Source: Cycas panzhihuaensis
Lineage: Eukaryota > Cycadophyta
Assembly: GCA_023213395.1 (NCBI GenBank)
Contig: CM041465.1
Location: 22,320,001 to 22,384,000, forward strand
DNA length: 64,000 nt
Direction: 5' to 3'
This document shows positions 1 to 10,603 of the stretch, in pieces. Below the pieces are notes generated by a model that did no database searches, was not told the origin of the DNA, and worked only from the letters and a program-made list of their open reading frames with translations. The translations under genes were made by a program, and so were the position numbers. Positions within the stretch are counted from its first letter, which is position 1. Each line of letters starts with the position of its first letter.

Positions 1-1225
1 TGAGGTGGCAAATTAATTCTTAACACCTTCACAGATAATGGTGTTGATCTATAATCCATGAAGGGATGTGCCCTTGCTTGGACCATAGGATCGATAAATG
101 ATGTAAGAGGTAATGAACAAGAAATTGATGGGGGTGGTAGGCCCATCCCTCCTTGAGGAAGTGTCCCTTACTGGAAAGGAACTTGAGGATAAGTGCCTTG
201 AAAGGAAGTTGGGTTCCCTTGCAAAGGCACGGCATAAGAGGCTATGCAGGATGGTGGAAAAGGAGGGTGTGGAACTGGGTTTTACCCATAAGGGCCACTG
301 TAGGTGGTGCAACCCCATATGGATATAACAGATCCACCCCATAAGCTAGAATATGCTTCCCTTTACCGTTCCCTCAAGGTTGAGAAGTATAACCTGGGGG
401 TACGTAAAGGGGAGGACCATTAGGTTTTTTTTGAGTATATGTGAGAGCGGATCCCACGTGACTAGTGGTAGTAGCGTTAGTAGGACCTCTAGGCCTACTA
501 GGAAATGCATGCGCCACATTGGGAAGTGGCATGTTGTCTTGACTAGGGAATGGTATGCTAACCCTAAGCTAGGAGAAAGATATACCATGAGAGGGTCCCG
601 AAGAGCTAGGACCATGATGAGGAATAGAAGGTGCGATAGATGTCCCTAAGGTAGGTGTAGGGATGGAGTGGGATGAATGTGCAGGCATAAAAGGATTACT
701 TATTGTGGTAGGTGTAGATGCGGATGAAGATGGTAGGACAGGAGCAAACGAGAGAGATGCTCCACCACATAAGACATCTTCAAACCATCTAGGATGTGAT
801 TGAAGATGAGCCACTCAAAAGCACTTGCTAAGGGCTTCAACCACGTCAGTAGGAGGGGTATCTACATGATCATAAGAGGTAGACGGGACCTCAAATGAAG
901 TAGACCCCTCAGGGCGCTCCTCATAAGAATCACCAACTATGTGGTGGATCTCAAGAGGAGATGGGCCCTCTACCATATGAGTAGAAGGAAGGGTGTCAAG
1001 TGGGTCATGTTGATCACCTAGATAGTAAATAGGATCATCACCCTCTTGGGTGGATCCCAAAATGGATACGAGGAACTCATGAGCTCCCAAAGCAAAGGCG
1101 TGATAAGCCCAATCTGAAGGGTATCCTTCCATTATCAAATCAGAATATGACGATGAAAGAAGATGATATGCAGGGTCTTCTAACAATGGAGGCAAACCAT
1201 GTAGGTGACGTGAAAAGCATCACAT
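1..1225 (-). pseudogene. TatC gag, N-terminal half, broken
   Basis: Gag is the retroelement structural protein that packages genomic RNA. The start is placed at 1225-1223 by alignment with TatD gag, whose second and third codons are CGA CGC. Here the second codon is TGA, a C-to-T change at a CpG that stops translation at once. Downstream an open stretch from 1195 to 815 carries LLEDPAYHLLSSS and MEGYPSDWAYHAF. Beyond 815 the frame is interrupted, but a Pro/Ser-rich segment continues to the window edge. The last bases match TatD just before its conserved gag core, so the core itself lies outside. Confidence 0.8.
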
Positions 1226-1370
1226 ACAAAGCTTGCCAACATGTTAGAAGAAGGAAAAGAGATGCAAAGTGTATGTTGGGTGCTGCCCAACAAAAGAGAC
1301 AAAGTAGAGGAGACCATTAAAAGGTAATAGTACCAATAGGAAGGAATAAGAACTAGCTTCCTTACTGGAA

Positions 1371-1390
1371 AGTCCCCAGTATGGTCACCA
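1371..1390 (-). other. TatC primer-binding site
   Basis: On the minus strand, one base after the LTR end, the sequence is TGGTGACCATACTGGGGACT. It resembles the TGGCGACTC..CTGGGGA-type sites usual in plant Tat/Ogre elements, thought to pair with a tRNA 3' end (tRNA-Arg type is my inference). The same 18-base core is at the same place in TatD. Confidence 0.75.
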
Positions 1391-1391
1391 G

Positions 1392-4174
1392 TGGATGCGC
1401 ATCTATGGGATAATCACTAAGCTCGGTAGGAGTGATGATGGTCGATGGTGATATCAAAGGCCTGGGCAAAAACCTACAAGCAAAGAAAGTTTCACACAGG
1501 GTGCCCCATGCATCGAAGCACAAGTTCAAGACCTGCAGATGATACCCAACTACCTTGAAGTGGCCCTTAATCTAGGAGAGAGAGAGGGAATATGGGAAGG
1601 GTAGCCTGGATACACTCGAGAGGAAGGTCCTCCCACCCTTAGATGGCTAGCAGGGCAGAAGAGGAGTCCTCAACAATTTCCCTATGCTAGAGGGAAACAG
1701 ATGTGGACAAGGTAGGTGGGAGCCTACAATGTAACTGAGTTCCTCTTGGTTATTTAGTCAAATCAAATAGGACCAAGAGAGGAAAAGAGAGAGAGAAAGG
1801 GAGGCAATTAAGCCAAATTTTCCTTTAATGATTCTAGGAGCAAACAGAAAAGGAAAAGGGGATAAGTGTCACACATGCAAGTGAGGGAGACCAAATGGAA
1901 TGAACCAAAAGGGTATGTTAGGTTTTGTAGGAAAAGGAAGGGGAAGAGGAGGTTTCCTATAATGTCCTTTTCCTAGATAAGTTAAGCATACGACATGTAA
2001 GCATGCAAGTGCAAACAAATGATACCATTTACCTTTTTACTTTTGTATGACCTACTTAGCTAGAACATAGATTCCAAATAAAAGTAAGAAAGGGAAATGG
2101 GGGTTAAAGGAAGAATGTGCATACCCATAAGATGTAGCAGCTAATGAGAGACCTCACCCATGTGCAACACATATCCTTGTGTTAATTCGTGGATGCATAA
2201 CCAAGATTTGATGTGAATGATGGGGGCTTCCTTACCTTCCCCTTTGTTAAAAGAAAGCAGAATAGAAGAAAGCAAAAGCAAAGGGAAAAAATGGTAGATC
2301 TTACCCAGATCCGGATGTTTTATACCTTTACGAGAGCACCATACCAACTTGCACATGTATCGGCTTATCCCTCCTAAGAAGGGGCTGCAAAAGACAAGTT
2401 ATATATATGCAAGTATATATGTAATGTTTGTATTAAAATGTTAGGAAAAATAACCACTGCAAAAAGCTCCAAAATCTTCTCTCAAGCAAGCATGTATATC
2501 AAGCAAAATGGAGTGAAGGGAAGCCTCAAGATGGCTAACCCTCTACTGGGTTCTCCACACAACTCTCTAGCATAACAAGATGAGGGTAAAAGACAACTAA
2601 TGATAGCCAAGAAATATAGGGATCAAAGTGACAAAGTGTTAGGAAAATATCCAAGGTGCAGAGTTGCTATGTGCAGTAATCTGGTGCACAAACCCTTGCC
2701 AATGTTATCAAGGGGTATCCAATAATACAAGGGACACTATAGGGGTCCAAACAAGAGGGGTGCAGGCCTAGAATTAGCACAGCAAGGGGCTGTATACACT
2801 AATAATCCATCATAGGCCTAAGGCTCACTAACTCCTAATTAACCCAAGAGGAGCATGGGTCAAGGGAGGAAAAGGTGGGAAGGGGATTGCCCTTGGAGAG
2901 TAGGACTGAGTGGGGGGCTTCCCCACCTTACTCTCTTCACCCAACCTTGTGGTTCTTCTCCTGATGCTCTCTTAAGGAAAACTAGTGGAGGGAAGGTGAA
3001 AAACCTGGAAGCAACAAGCCAAACTTAATAAAAGTAAGCTTTGCTACAATCAAACCTGAGGGAAATAAGGAAACAAATCAAGAAATAGGTCTAATATGAA
3101 GATATCATACCACAAATCCATAGAGAAGGGGTTTGGAAGACCTGCTAGGCTGATATAGGGAAGGTCTAGCCCTATAACTAGTGGAGAAGAAGATCCCCGC
3201 AAGGTCTTGTAGGAGAAATCCCAGGATATAGCTGAAAGAGACACTTGCTGGGTGAGTTGGAGAAGAACAACACCAAAATTTACTTGATAACACCTGGAGA
3301 GAGGCTTCCCACCATGGAGGAAGGTAGTTACAGGCAGATCTTAGCCTGGAGTTGTAGGAAACACAGGCATGTAAGTACACCTATAACGAGAAGAGAAGAG
3401 GATAGAAATTACAGCAGGAAACGGTTGTGTTGAAGAGCAAAATATGATCTAAGAGTCCTCAAAATGATGAGGGTTTTGATACTTATACCCATCCCAACCC
3501 TAAACATGCGAATAAGGTGCAAATAGGGCTAAGGTGGATACGAGGCCACGTGGTGATTCTGCAGGAAATGTGAGAATTACCACAGCAGTTTTAAAAAATA
3601 ATTGACAATAGTCACACCACAGTAAACTTCATGGTACCGTAGTAAACTTCGTGGTACCGCTAAGTTCACTGCAGTGCAGGACCAGAAAGCCAGAATGGCA
3701 AAAATCTGAGTTCTGGGAGCCTTAGGAGGTGATGTGGCGGGGCACAGGAGGCAGCCCTCTGTCTAGGTGGCTGAGATAGTCTAGAATGCATGTGGACAAA
3801 GGCAAGCTAAGCATTGATGGCTAAAGGTCCCAGAAACAAGGTGCTAAGACCTCAAAGTCGAGGCATGAATGGGTCATACAAACCAAAAGAAGCTTGAGAT
3901 GGTGTGGAGATAGCATAGAGGGTCATAAAGTGCCATGGGGATGCCTACCTTGTAGAAAGGTAGGTCCCGTTGGGTCGTGATAGGCTCACAATATGACAAG
4001 CAGCATGAATAGGCAACAAATACAAAGTGATCATACAAATGAAGCAATCAGTCATGCAATGAGGCAATGCTTCCATCCACCTTTCTGATGAAATAATAGA
4101 GATGAAAAGGAAGAAGCATACCTAAGCTTACCTGAGTCGACCTGTCTGTATCCATTCCTGGTAGGTGGGAAACA
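1392..4174 (-). repeat. TatC 5' LTR (2783 bp)
   Basis: It starts TGTTTCCC (complement of 4174 down) and ends GCGCATCCA (1392). It matches the TatD LTRs over its whole length. Near its start is CGACTCAGGTAAGC, a splice-donor-like sequence found in every Tat LTR here. Near 3600-3680 are copies of an AAACTTC-TGGTACC hairpin module. The TATA-like GGGTATAAGT is the complement of 3481-3490. Around 2225-2242 is the conserved GGGAAGGTAAGGAAGCC motif. Short open frames inside are not considered genes. Confidence 0.9.
3481..3490 (-). promoter_or_regulatory. TATA box of TatC LTR
   Basis: The complement reads GGGTATAAGT. The same motif is at the same LTR position in TatD (9181-9193 and 20231-20242), TatE (42562-42572) and, as GGTATAAAGC, in TatB (21561-21570). 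The hairpin modules lie upstream. It is the probable promoter of the genomic RNA. Confidence 0.65.
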
Positions 4175-5585
4175 ACCTCCATCACCATTGTCTCCCTCGC
4201 TAGGGGTACCTCCTTCTCCTCCTGCCTCATCATCACTATCCCACCTCACCCCTCTATACGGATCTAATATGTAGTTTGCTATGGTGAGGAGGTCTAGTGA
4301 TGTAGCCTCCACTGAATACATGTGCTTAGTCCTTAGTTCCCCTAAATCGAGTCTGCCACCTGTTGACCATGGGAGCCCATGCTAAAATCAGGTGGGGCCC
4401 TCCCGGTGGTGCCACTACTCCAAAGTGATCAATGAACCAACACTATAGTAGTGTGTTGCAGGATAGTCCTCCTCTCCCAACTACCTTGATGGAATCCGAT
4501 TAGGCAACCAAGTTTGCCACTATCAGTGTGGCCTAGTCCAATCTCTCCCCAGCCTCGCATCTCCTCACCGTATCCATCCATCCACTGGGTATGTCCCTAT
4601 AATTTTGTTTCAGAGATATCCATAATAGAATTCATAGTGTAATCAATTTCCTCATATGAGGAATTCTAGACATGATCATACTCTAAACTAGTATGCCTCT
4701 CCTCTCCCACTGGTCCTAACCTATAAAATAGGTTACTACCTCCCTGTGTGTAGTGTCATTACTAAGCAGTGTGCCTAGCGACACTGGTGCTCCTTCCACT
4801 ATTACTCCTAAGATCCTCCTAATGTCTCCTAGTGTGAGTGTGACATCTCCTACTTAGGGGAGATGGAATACACGTATCTATTGATCCCAGTGTGAGACAA
4901 TGTTCACTAGGAGGCATTGGTTGGATATGTACTGTAATGTCCAGATGGCCTTCAATATCCCACACCTCCCTAGTACTCATCAGTCTCCTCGAGTCATCAT
5001 CTCGATAAAACTAAGCATAGCCACTCATATATTCTCGCAGTTGTCCGCCGTGATAACTGCCTATAAAACATCCAAAAAAACTAGTTAAAATCCATCTAAA
5101 CCTACTTGCCTGCCCTTGGGACTGCCTCTTACTCCTCTTGGATTAAGGTCTAACTGTCCTTTGGGCCATCTTTTATGTTTCTTAGCTAGTCTATCTTCGC
5201 ACCATGCTAAACTCTATGGTACTGCAGAGTTTAGCGTGGGGCCCACTGAGATTTTAACTCTTTCTCAACGGCCCTACTACAAAGATCATGGCACTGTAAT
5301 CTTTGCCATGGTGCTAATGTCACCCCCCCAAAATGGGGGGTTTTGTGCCCAAAAAATAAAAAAATTTTATCTGCGTGGGCCACACTTAGGCCCACTCATA
5401 CCAAGGCTACCTAATGCCCTAGTCCCCCCTCTCGTTGGGTCTAATTCAAACCCCGTGAGATTACTATTTACTCTTAAGGGTCCTAAAACTACATTAAAAA
5501 TCACTAAAAAGCAATGAAACGTAAATAATAAAATGGGTTTAGGTATGAGCGATCCACTCATCGGATCTAGCCTTGCTACCACCAT
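4175..5585 (-). pseudogene. TatB antisense gene, 5' half, cut by TatC
   Basis: Exon 1 (5585-5562) reads MVVARLDP. An intron of about 500 bp (5561-5061) follows, and exon 2 starts at 5060. Its donor is ATGAGT where sister copies have GTGAGT, so splicing is probably broken. Exon 2 carries the MLSFIEMM motif after an in-frame stop, and later SVEATSLDLLTIANYI and a VRWDSDDEAGG acidic segment, where TatC interrupts it. The function is unknown. The N-terminal region loosely recalls transposon-derived plant mobile domain proteins, but I cannot assign it. Exon 1, intron place and phase are shared with TatA, TatE and TatF. Confidence 0.78.
5207..5234. other. Hairpin in intron 1 of the TatB antisense gene
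   Basis: CTAAACTCT (5207-5215) and AGAGTTTAG (5226-5234) form a perfect 9-bp inverted repeat around TATGGTACTG. Comparable hairpins lie in the same intron of TatA, TatE and TatF and in the Tat LTRs. Confidence 0.8.
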
Positions 5586-5744
5586 CTCATCTCTCCAGTC
5601 TCATTGGCTGCCTCTGTGTCCCGATCTGACGATCTGATGTCTCCCTGTACACCTCCGAAGTCAGGCAATGCTCCACTGCATAAGGAGAAGGGCTCTAAAT
5701 TGTTTGTGAGCCTATGAAAATGAATTCCATTTTCACTGAATTTT

Positions 5745-5755
5745 CCTTATATAGG
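5745..5755 (-). promoter_or_regulatory. TATA box of TatB antisense gene
   Basis: The complement is CCTATATAAGG. It lies 160 bp upstream of the MVVARLDP start and is conserved in TatE (44650-44662) and TatF (55828-55840), with a TATATATAAAGG form in TatA. Just downstream, TGAAAATG and CATTTTCA (5714-5735) make an 8-bp inverted repeat with a 5-base loop. Confidence 0.7.
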
Positions 5756-6313
5756 GGGGGCCTTGATGGGCACTTCTCCTGTTTCTCTCGTTGCGACAGC
5801 CCTTAAGACCATCTCCCTTCCCTGATCACCTTTACCTTCTAGGTTTGTCTCCTATTTTGCCTCTATGACCTTCTTTTTTCTTGGATCTACTAGGTATGTT
5901 TATGGCACTCCCTCCTTAGCCTTGTGAGGATCCTTCTATCTTATTTTACGTGCCACCTCCATATATGCTCAAGTTTATACTTATTTGACACATTTCACCA
6001 TCCTAGATCTATTTTTGCTACCCGTTCATGCCTCTAGGGCTTCCAAAGGAAGCATCCCCTTTGTTTGGGACTATGTTTCACTTCCTTAAGTGGCCTTTAG
6101 CACTTGAGAGGGGCCTTTTCATCGCCAGTTCCTTCCCGTTCACTGGATAGCCCTCTTCGCCTTTGGGTAGCCTCATCTTTTGGTCTTTCTACCTTTTGCA
6201 GTCTTTATTGACAACCATTTGGGTCTTTTACGATGGTTTCTCACTATTGAGTCCTCTCCACTCACTAGCCCCATCAACATTCTTCTCTCTACTGAGACTT
6301 CAATTCTTTTGTC
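5756..6313 (+). other. TatB spacer between antisense promoter and archaeal-type RNase H
   Basis: No gene is recognised. The spacer contains stretches conserved with TatA, TatE and TatF (for example the piece around GCTTCCAAAGGAAGCA at 6037-6052). It probably includes leader or promoter sequence for the RNase H frame. Confidence 0.5.
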
Positions 6314-6853
6314 ATGGTGTTACTCATCTTTACTGATGGCAAAAGCCGCAGTAACCCTGGCCCTTCTGCCACCATATGGATTCTCCATGACCCTTCCAGA
6401 CACAACTTTATGTATTCAAGGATTTTCCTTCTTGAAGCCACCAATAATGAAGCTAAGTACATAACTGCTATTAAGGCCCTTACCGATGCACTCTACTTCC
6501 ACCATGGACCCATCATCCTCCTTTGTAACTCTCAGATTGTGGTATCCTATCTCACCTAGGTTTACTAGGTGTGGTGCCCATGCCTGAGAGCCCTTGCCTC
6601 GATTGTCAGGTCCCTATTGGCTTGTTTTTCATCTGTTAACATTCGACATATCCCTCAGGCTCTCAACACTGAGGCAAATAACTTGGTTCATCTCATCCTT
6701 GAGTGTCACCTTCCTCTCCTTAGCGAACCTCCTTGAAAGATTTGTCTGGTCACCCATGTTCCCAAGTCTAGGGTCATATTACACTTAACATTAAGATCTA
6801 TTCACACCTCTGAAAGATGGCTGTTAATGAGGTTAAACTATGGCGACTACTAG
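6314..6853 (+). pseudogene. TatB archaeal-type RNase H domain, inactivated
   Basis: This RNase H fold (RVT_3 type) would degrade RNA in RNA:DNA hybrids during reverse transcription. One frame starting MVLLIFTDG runs to NYGDY* at 6853 with only a few internal stops. Visible motifs are FTDGKSRSNPGPS (first Asp kept), EATNNEAKY (Glu kept), CNSQIV (third acid Asp to Asn) and NTEANNL (fourth acid Asp to Asn). The two losses and the stops show it is dead. It lies on the sense strand, downstream of the antisense gene and 384 bp before the 3' LTR, not inside pol. Confidence 0.82.
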
Positions 6854-7237
6854 GTTTGTTTCGTTCACTTTACTCTTAGCATCTTAATACATAACTCTCA
6901 TTATTCCTTATTTGTGTCTGTACATAGCTCCTTGTTCATGACATCGATATGATCTTATGTGTGGTCTTCACCACCCATCCATCCTATTCTTATAATGGGG
7001 GCATCCCCCTCATCCATTATCATTACTTGTTATCTATACGGTGACACATAGGTAGCCCCCTATGTCGTCTCACCCTTGCCTCTACACCCATGCATTCCAC
7101 CATGATACTTGCCATCGCCCTTGGCTCATGCCATTGTTATGATTATTTATATATATGTGTGCTACTAACATTGTGTTGCCAGCATTCACCATTGTATTAC
7201 ATCTCCAAGTTACAAGGTTCTACTGCCAAGGAGACAG
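6854..7237 (+). other. TatB tail between RNase H and 3' LTR
   Basis: Non-coding, and conserved in TatA, TatD, TatE and TatF. It includes a GGGGGCATCCCCCTCA-type inverted repeat near 6997, the ACCTATGTGTC/GCCCCCTATGTCG block, a short TA-rich patch near 7146 and GTGTTGCCAGCATT at 7173. A polypurine tract is not obvious. GGAGACAG precedes the LTR. Confidence 0.6.
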
Positions 7238-7332
7238 TGTTTCCTGGCTTTTGGGAATGGGTTCCTAGAAAGTTGACTAAGGTAAGTACAAGTATGCTTC
7301 TAGCCTTTACCTTTATTACTCCTATAGAAAGG
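7238..7332 (+). repeat. TatB 3' LTR, piece 1 of 3
   Basis: It begins TGTTTCCTGGC and contains GACTAAGGTAAGTA, matching LTR starts elsewhere. After 95 bp it is interrupted by TatD. The last five bases (AAAGG) are the left target duplication. The remaining pieces are 20948-23056 and 30022-30810, giving about 2990 bp in all. Confidence 0.9.
7328..7332. other. Left target-site duplication of TatD (AAAGG)
   Basis: It is identical to 20943-20947 on the other side of TatD. The LTR ends (7333 and 20942) abut both copies exactly. Confidence 0.92.
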
Positions 7333-9863
7333 TGGATGCACATCTATGGGATAATCACCTAGCTGGGTAGGAATGATGATGATCGATATTGGTATTAAGG
7401 ATGCAGGTGAAAAACCTACAAGCAAAGTAAGTACCATGCAAGGTACCCCGTGCGCCAACGTGCAAGTTTGGGACCTGCGGATGATACCCAACTACCTTGG
7501 AATGGTCCTCTATTCCAAAGAGAAAGAGGGAAAATAAGAAAGGTAGCATGGATGGACTTGAGAGGAAGGTCCTCCCACCCTTGGATGGCTGGAAGAGGAA
7601 GGAAGGAATCCTCAAAGGTTTCCCTATGACAGAGGGAAATGAGTGGAAACAAGGTAGGCGATAGCCTACGATGCAGCTAGGTTCCTCTTGGTTGTTTGAT
7701 CGACCAAACAAGACCAAGAGGGAAGGATGGAAGTGAGAATGGGACAACTAAGCTGAAGTTTCCTCCTAATGATTTGAAAAGAAAGACAAGAAAGGAAACG
7801 AGGATAGGTGTTGCATGTGCAAACAGACAATGCCAAGTGAGGATGAACCAAAAGGGGCAAGATAGGCTTTACAAGTGAGGGAAAAATAAAGTGTAAGTTC
7901 CCTATAGGTCCTTTTCCTATGTTGGTTTAGTGTATAATGTATAAGTATGCAAATAATAATCGAAAGTATTGTTTCCCCTTTCATTTTTATGTGTAACCTA
8001 CTTAACTAACACATAGATCTCAAATAGAAGTATGAAAAGAAAGCAAGAGCAAAATGGGGAAGTACGTACCTAAAAGATGTAGCAGCTGATAGAAGACCTC
8101 ACCCATGTGCAATGTACGTCCTTGCCAATCCACAGATGGTGGGACTCCCTTACCTTCCCCGTTGTGAAAAGAAAGTGAAAGGAAAGGAGCAAAATAAGGA
8201 CCTTTACCTGATCCGAAGGTGCTACGAAGCCCAAGGATGGCTAACCCTCCACTGGGTTCTCCACACAACCCATAAGCACAATAAAGTAATGGTAATGGTC
8301 ACTAAGGACAACCTAGAGGTACCAAGAAAAGGGTAACAAGGTGTTTGGGAACTATGCAGGACACAGAGTTACTATGGGCCGTAATCCAGTGCACAAACCC
8401 TTGCTAATGATGTCAAGGGGTACCCAACAACACAAGAGATACTACGGGGGTTGAAATAAGAGGCAAGCAGACTTGGAATCAGCATAGCAAGGGGCTGCAT
8501 ATGCTAATAATCCAACACTGGCCTAGGGCTCAATCTCTCCTATAATCTCAAGAAGGGCATAGAGTAAGAGAAGAGAAGGTGGGAAGGGATTACCCTTAGA
8601 GAGAAGGACTAAAAGGGGGGCTGCCCCACCTTACTCTCTTCACCCAACCTTGGGACTATTCTCTCACTGCTCCCTTGAAGAAAATTAGCAGAAAGAAAGG
8701 TGGAGCTAAGAGACAATAAGCCAAATATATCAGAAAAATAACTTTACAACGGTGAAACCTGAAGGGAACAGGCAAATAAGACAAGAAATAGGTCTAAAAT
8801 AAGGGGAACTTACCATAAAACTAGAAGAGAAAGGTTTGTGAGACCTGCTGGGCAGATGTATGATAGATTTAGGCCTGCTAATAGTGAAGAAGAAGGCCTC
8901 TGCAAGGGTTTGCAGGAGAGAATCCAACAGACGACTGAAAGGGACACTTGATGGGCGAGTTGGAGGATAATCAGCATCAAAATCACTTGATTAAACTTGG
9001 AGAGAGTCTTCCCACCATGTAAGTAGGGAGTTGCAGGCAAGTCCTAGCCTAGGGTTTCAGGAAATGCAGGACTATAGGAACACCTATAGCAGAAGGAGCA
9101 GGAGAGCAGTAGTTAGGGTAGAAACTGTTGTCTTGGTGAGTAAAAATGACCTAAGAGAGACTCAAAATGATGATAGTTTAGATACTTATACCCATCCTAG
9201 CCCTAAGTGAGTGAATAGGGCATGAATAGGGCTAGGGTGTACAGAAGACCACATGGTGATTCTATAGGAAACGTGAGAATTACCATGCCAAATTTTAAAA
9301 AATAACTAAAAATAGTCGCACCGTGGCAAACTTTGTGGTACTGCTAAGTTTACAGCGGTGCAGGACCAGAAAGCCAGAATGGCTAAATTCTAGGTTCTGG
9401 GAGCTTTGGGAGGTGATGTGGTAGGCCTGGGAGGGGTTGGCCCTCCTGTGTAGGTGGCTGAGATAGTCTAGAATGCACGTGGACAGAGATAAGCAAATAT
9501 CAATAGGTAAAGGTCCCAGAAATAAGGTGCTAGGAGTTCAAGGTCAAGGCATGAACGAATCATACGGACCAAAAAGGGACTTGAGGCAGTGTGGAGACTA
9601 CGCAAAGAGTCATAAAGTGCCATGGGGATGCCTACCTTGCAGAAAGGTAGGTCCTATTGGGGTCGTCATAGGCTCACGATATGACAGGCAGTATGAATAG
9701 GCAACAAAATGCAAAGTAATCACATAAATGAAACAAGTAGTCATGCAGAGAGGCAACACTTCTGTCAACCTTTCCAATGAAATAGTACAAGTGAAAAGGA
9801 AGAAGTATACATGAGCTTACTTGAGTTGACCTATCCATATCCATTCCCAGTAGTCGACAAACA
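7333..9863 (-). repeat. TatD 3' LTR (2531 bp)
   Basis: It starts TGTTTGTCGAC (complement from 9863) and ends TGCATCCA (7333). It is about 240 bp shorter than the 5' LTR because of one deletion near 8222, where the R/U5 region around GGGGCTACAAGAG is missing. The TATA motif is at 9181-9193 (complement GGGTATAAGTATC) and the hairpin module is at about 9310-9362. The donor-like AACTCAAGTAAGC is near its start. No gene is present. Confidence 0.93.
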
Positions 9864-9943
9864 CTGCCCCCCTGGCAACAGAGCCTCGCCACTCGGAAGC
9901 ATGGTGCAATGGCGAATGCTAGCAACATAACTGTCAGTAGTAC

Positions 9944-10013
<70 letters not shown>

Positions 10014-10255
10014 CATGATCATAATAGGAGACAAGGGTGCCAACAAGTGTCGTGGAAAAATGTATGGATACAAGGATAGGAGTGGAGATGACATAGGGGC
10101 TGCCTATGTACCACCTGGGAATCAACCAGAAGCTAGAAGGATGAGGGGGTTGCCCCCATTATGAAAATGCAAAGAGATGCATGATGATGTCAGATTAAAG
10201 AGATAAATGAGCAAACCTGGTAGTCGCCATAGTTTAACCTCCTTAGTGGCTAGCT
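9864..10255 (-). other. TatD tail before 3' LTR, with the last codons of the lost RNase H
   Basis: On the minus strand this carries the conserved block seen before every Tat 3' LTR here. At 10218-10245 the complement reads GGTTAAACTATGGCGACTACCAGG less a few bases, the end of the archaeal RNase H frame (LNYGDY). Beyond 10255 the sequence switches to the 3' part of the antisense gene, which marks a deletion junction. Confidence 0.7.
9949..10011. repeat. TA microsatellite (about 31 units)
   Basis: An uninterrupted TA run in the TatD tail. The same spot holds a 20-bp TA run in TatE (43345-43364) and shorter TA-rich patches in TatB and TatF, so an ancestral TA patch expanded here. The open frames over it are artefacts of the repeat. 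Confidence 0.95.
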
Positions 10256-10603
10256 TTCAAAGGTGTGGAGGCTCAGGGAGGAGCCGGAGGGGATATAGGG
10301 AGCTATATCTAGATGGCAGTGATGGAAGAGAGACTACAAGGGATGGAGGAGAGGCTCTGTCTCATAGAGATGGTGCAGGATCGTATCCAGGCCTGATATG
10401 ATTAACTGATCAAGGATATGGCATCAAGGTCAGTGCAGAGTAGGACAAAGACTTATATGCTGGCGGCAACCCCAAGGAGGCCACAGGATGAGAGGAGTGA
10501 GGCAAGGAGCTTGCTAAGACTCAGGAGGAGTCTCAGAGGGATGTGGTGCCCAGGAGAGGGATCACATCGACCGAGAGATGATGCCCTAGGAGTAGGGCAG
10601 TAG
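10256..10603 (+). pseudogene. TatD remnant of antisense gene (C-terminal coiled-coil part)
   Basis: It matches the 3' end of the antisense gene in TatE (61266-61606) base by base over long stretches. It encodes an Arg/Glu/Leu-rich segment ending RDDALGVGQ before TAG at 10601-10603. TatE ends with DDALGVGQ in the same place. The promoter, exon 1 and N-terminal domain were removed by the deletion that also took the archaeal RNase H, so this piece cannot be expressed from its own promoter. Confidence 0.75.

Larger units (their letters stand above)
1..4174 (-). mobile_element. TatC: Tat-lineage Ty3/Gypsy LTR retrotransposon, 5' part only
   Basis: Read on the minus strand, this holds a complete 5' LTR (4174 to 1392), a primer-binding site and the start of gag. 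The rest lies left of the window. The outer end is fixed by the LTR start TGTTTCCCAC, whose complement ends at 4174. From 4175 on, the sequence is the antisense gene of another element (TatB), so TatC is inserted in that gene. The expected 5-bp target duplication would be ACCTC (4175-4179), but its partner is outside the window. It is closely related to TatD through LTR, leader and gag. Confidence 0.9.
4175..7332 (+). mobile_element. TatB segment 1: antisense gene, archaeal-type RNase H and start of 3' LTR
   Basis: This is the 3' part of a plus-oriented Tat element. It holds the 5' half of an antisense gene (4175-5585), a sense archaeal-type RNase H (6314-6853) and the first 95 bp of the 3' LTR (7238-7332). 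It is cut on the left by TatC and on the right by TatD. The LTR resumes at 20948 and again at 30022, ending at 30810. The rest of TatB lies beyond TatC, outside the window. Confidence 0.88.

Noticed and set aside
7238-9863. Head-to-head LTRs at 7238-7332 and 7333-9863 as an inverted-repeat element
   Set aside because: The first 95 bp are the start of the TatB 3' LTR, which resumes at 20948 after TatD. The AAAGG duplications show a simple nested insertion.
9831-10125. Open frames over the TA run on minus
   Set aside because: They consist of Tyr-Ile repeats from the microsatellite and have no homologue at the same place in other copies.
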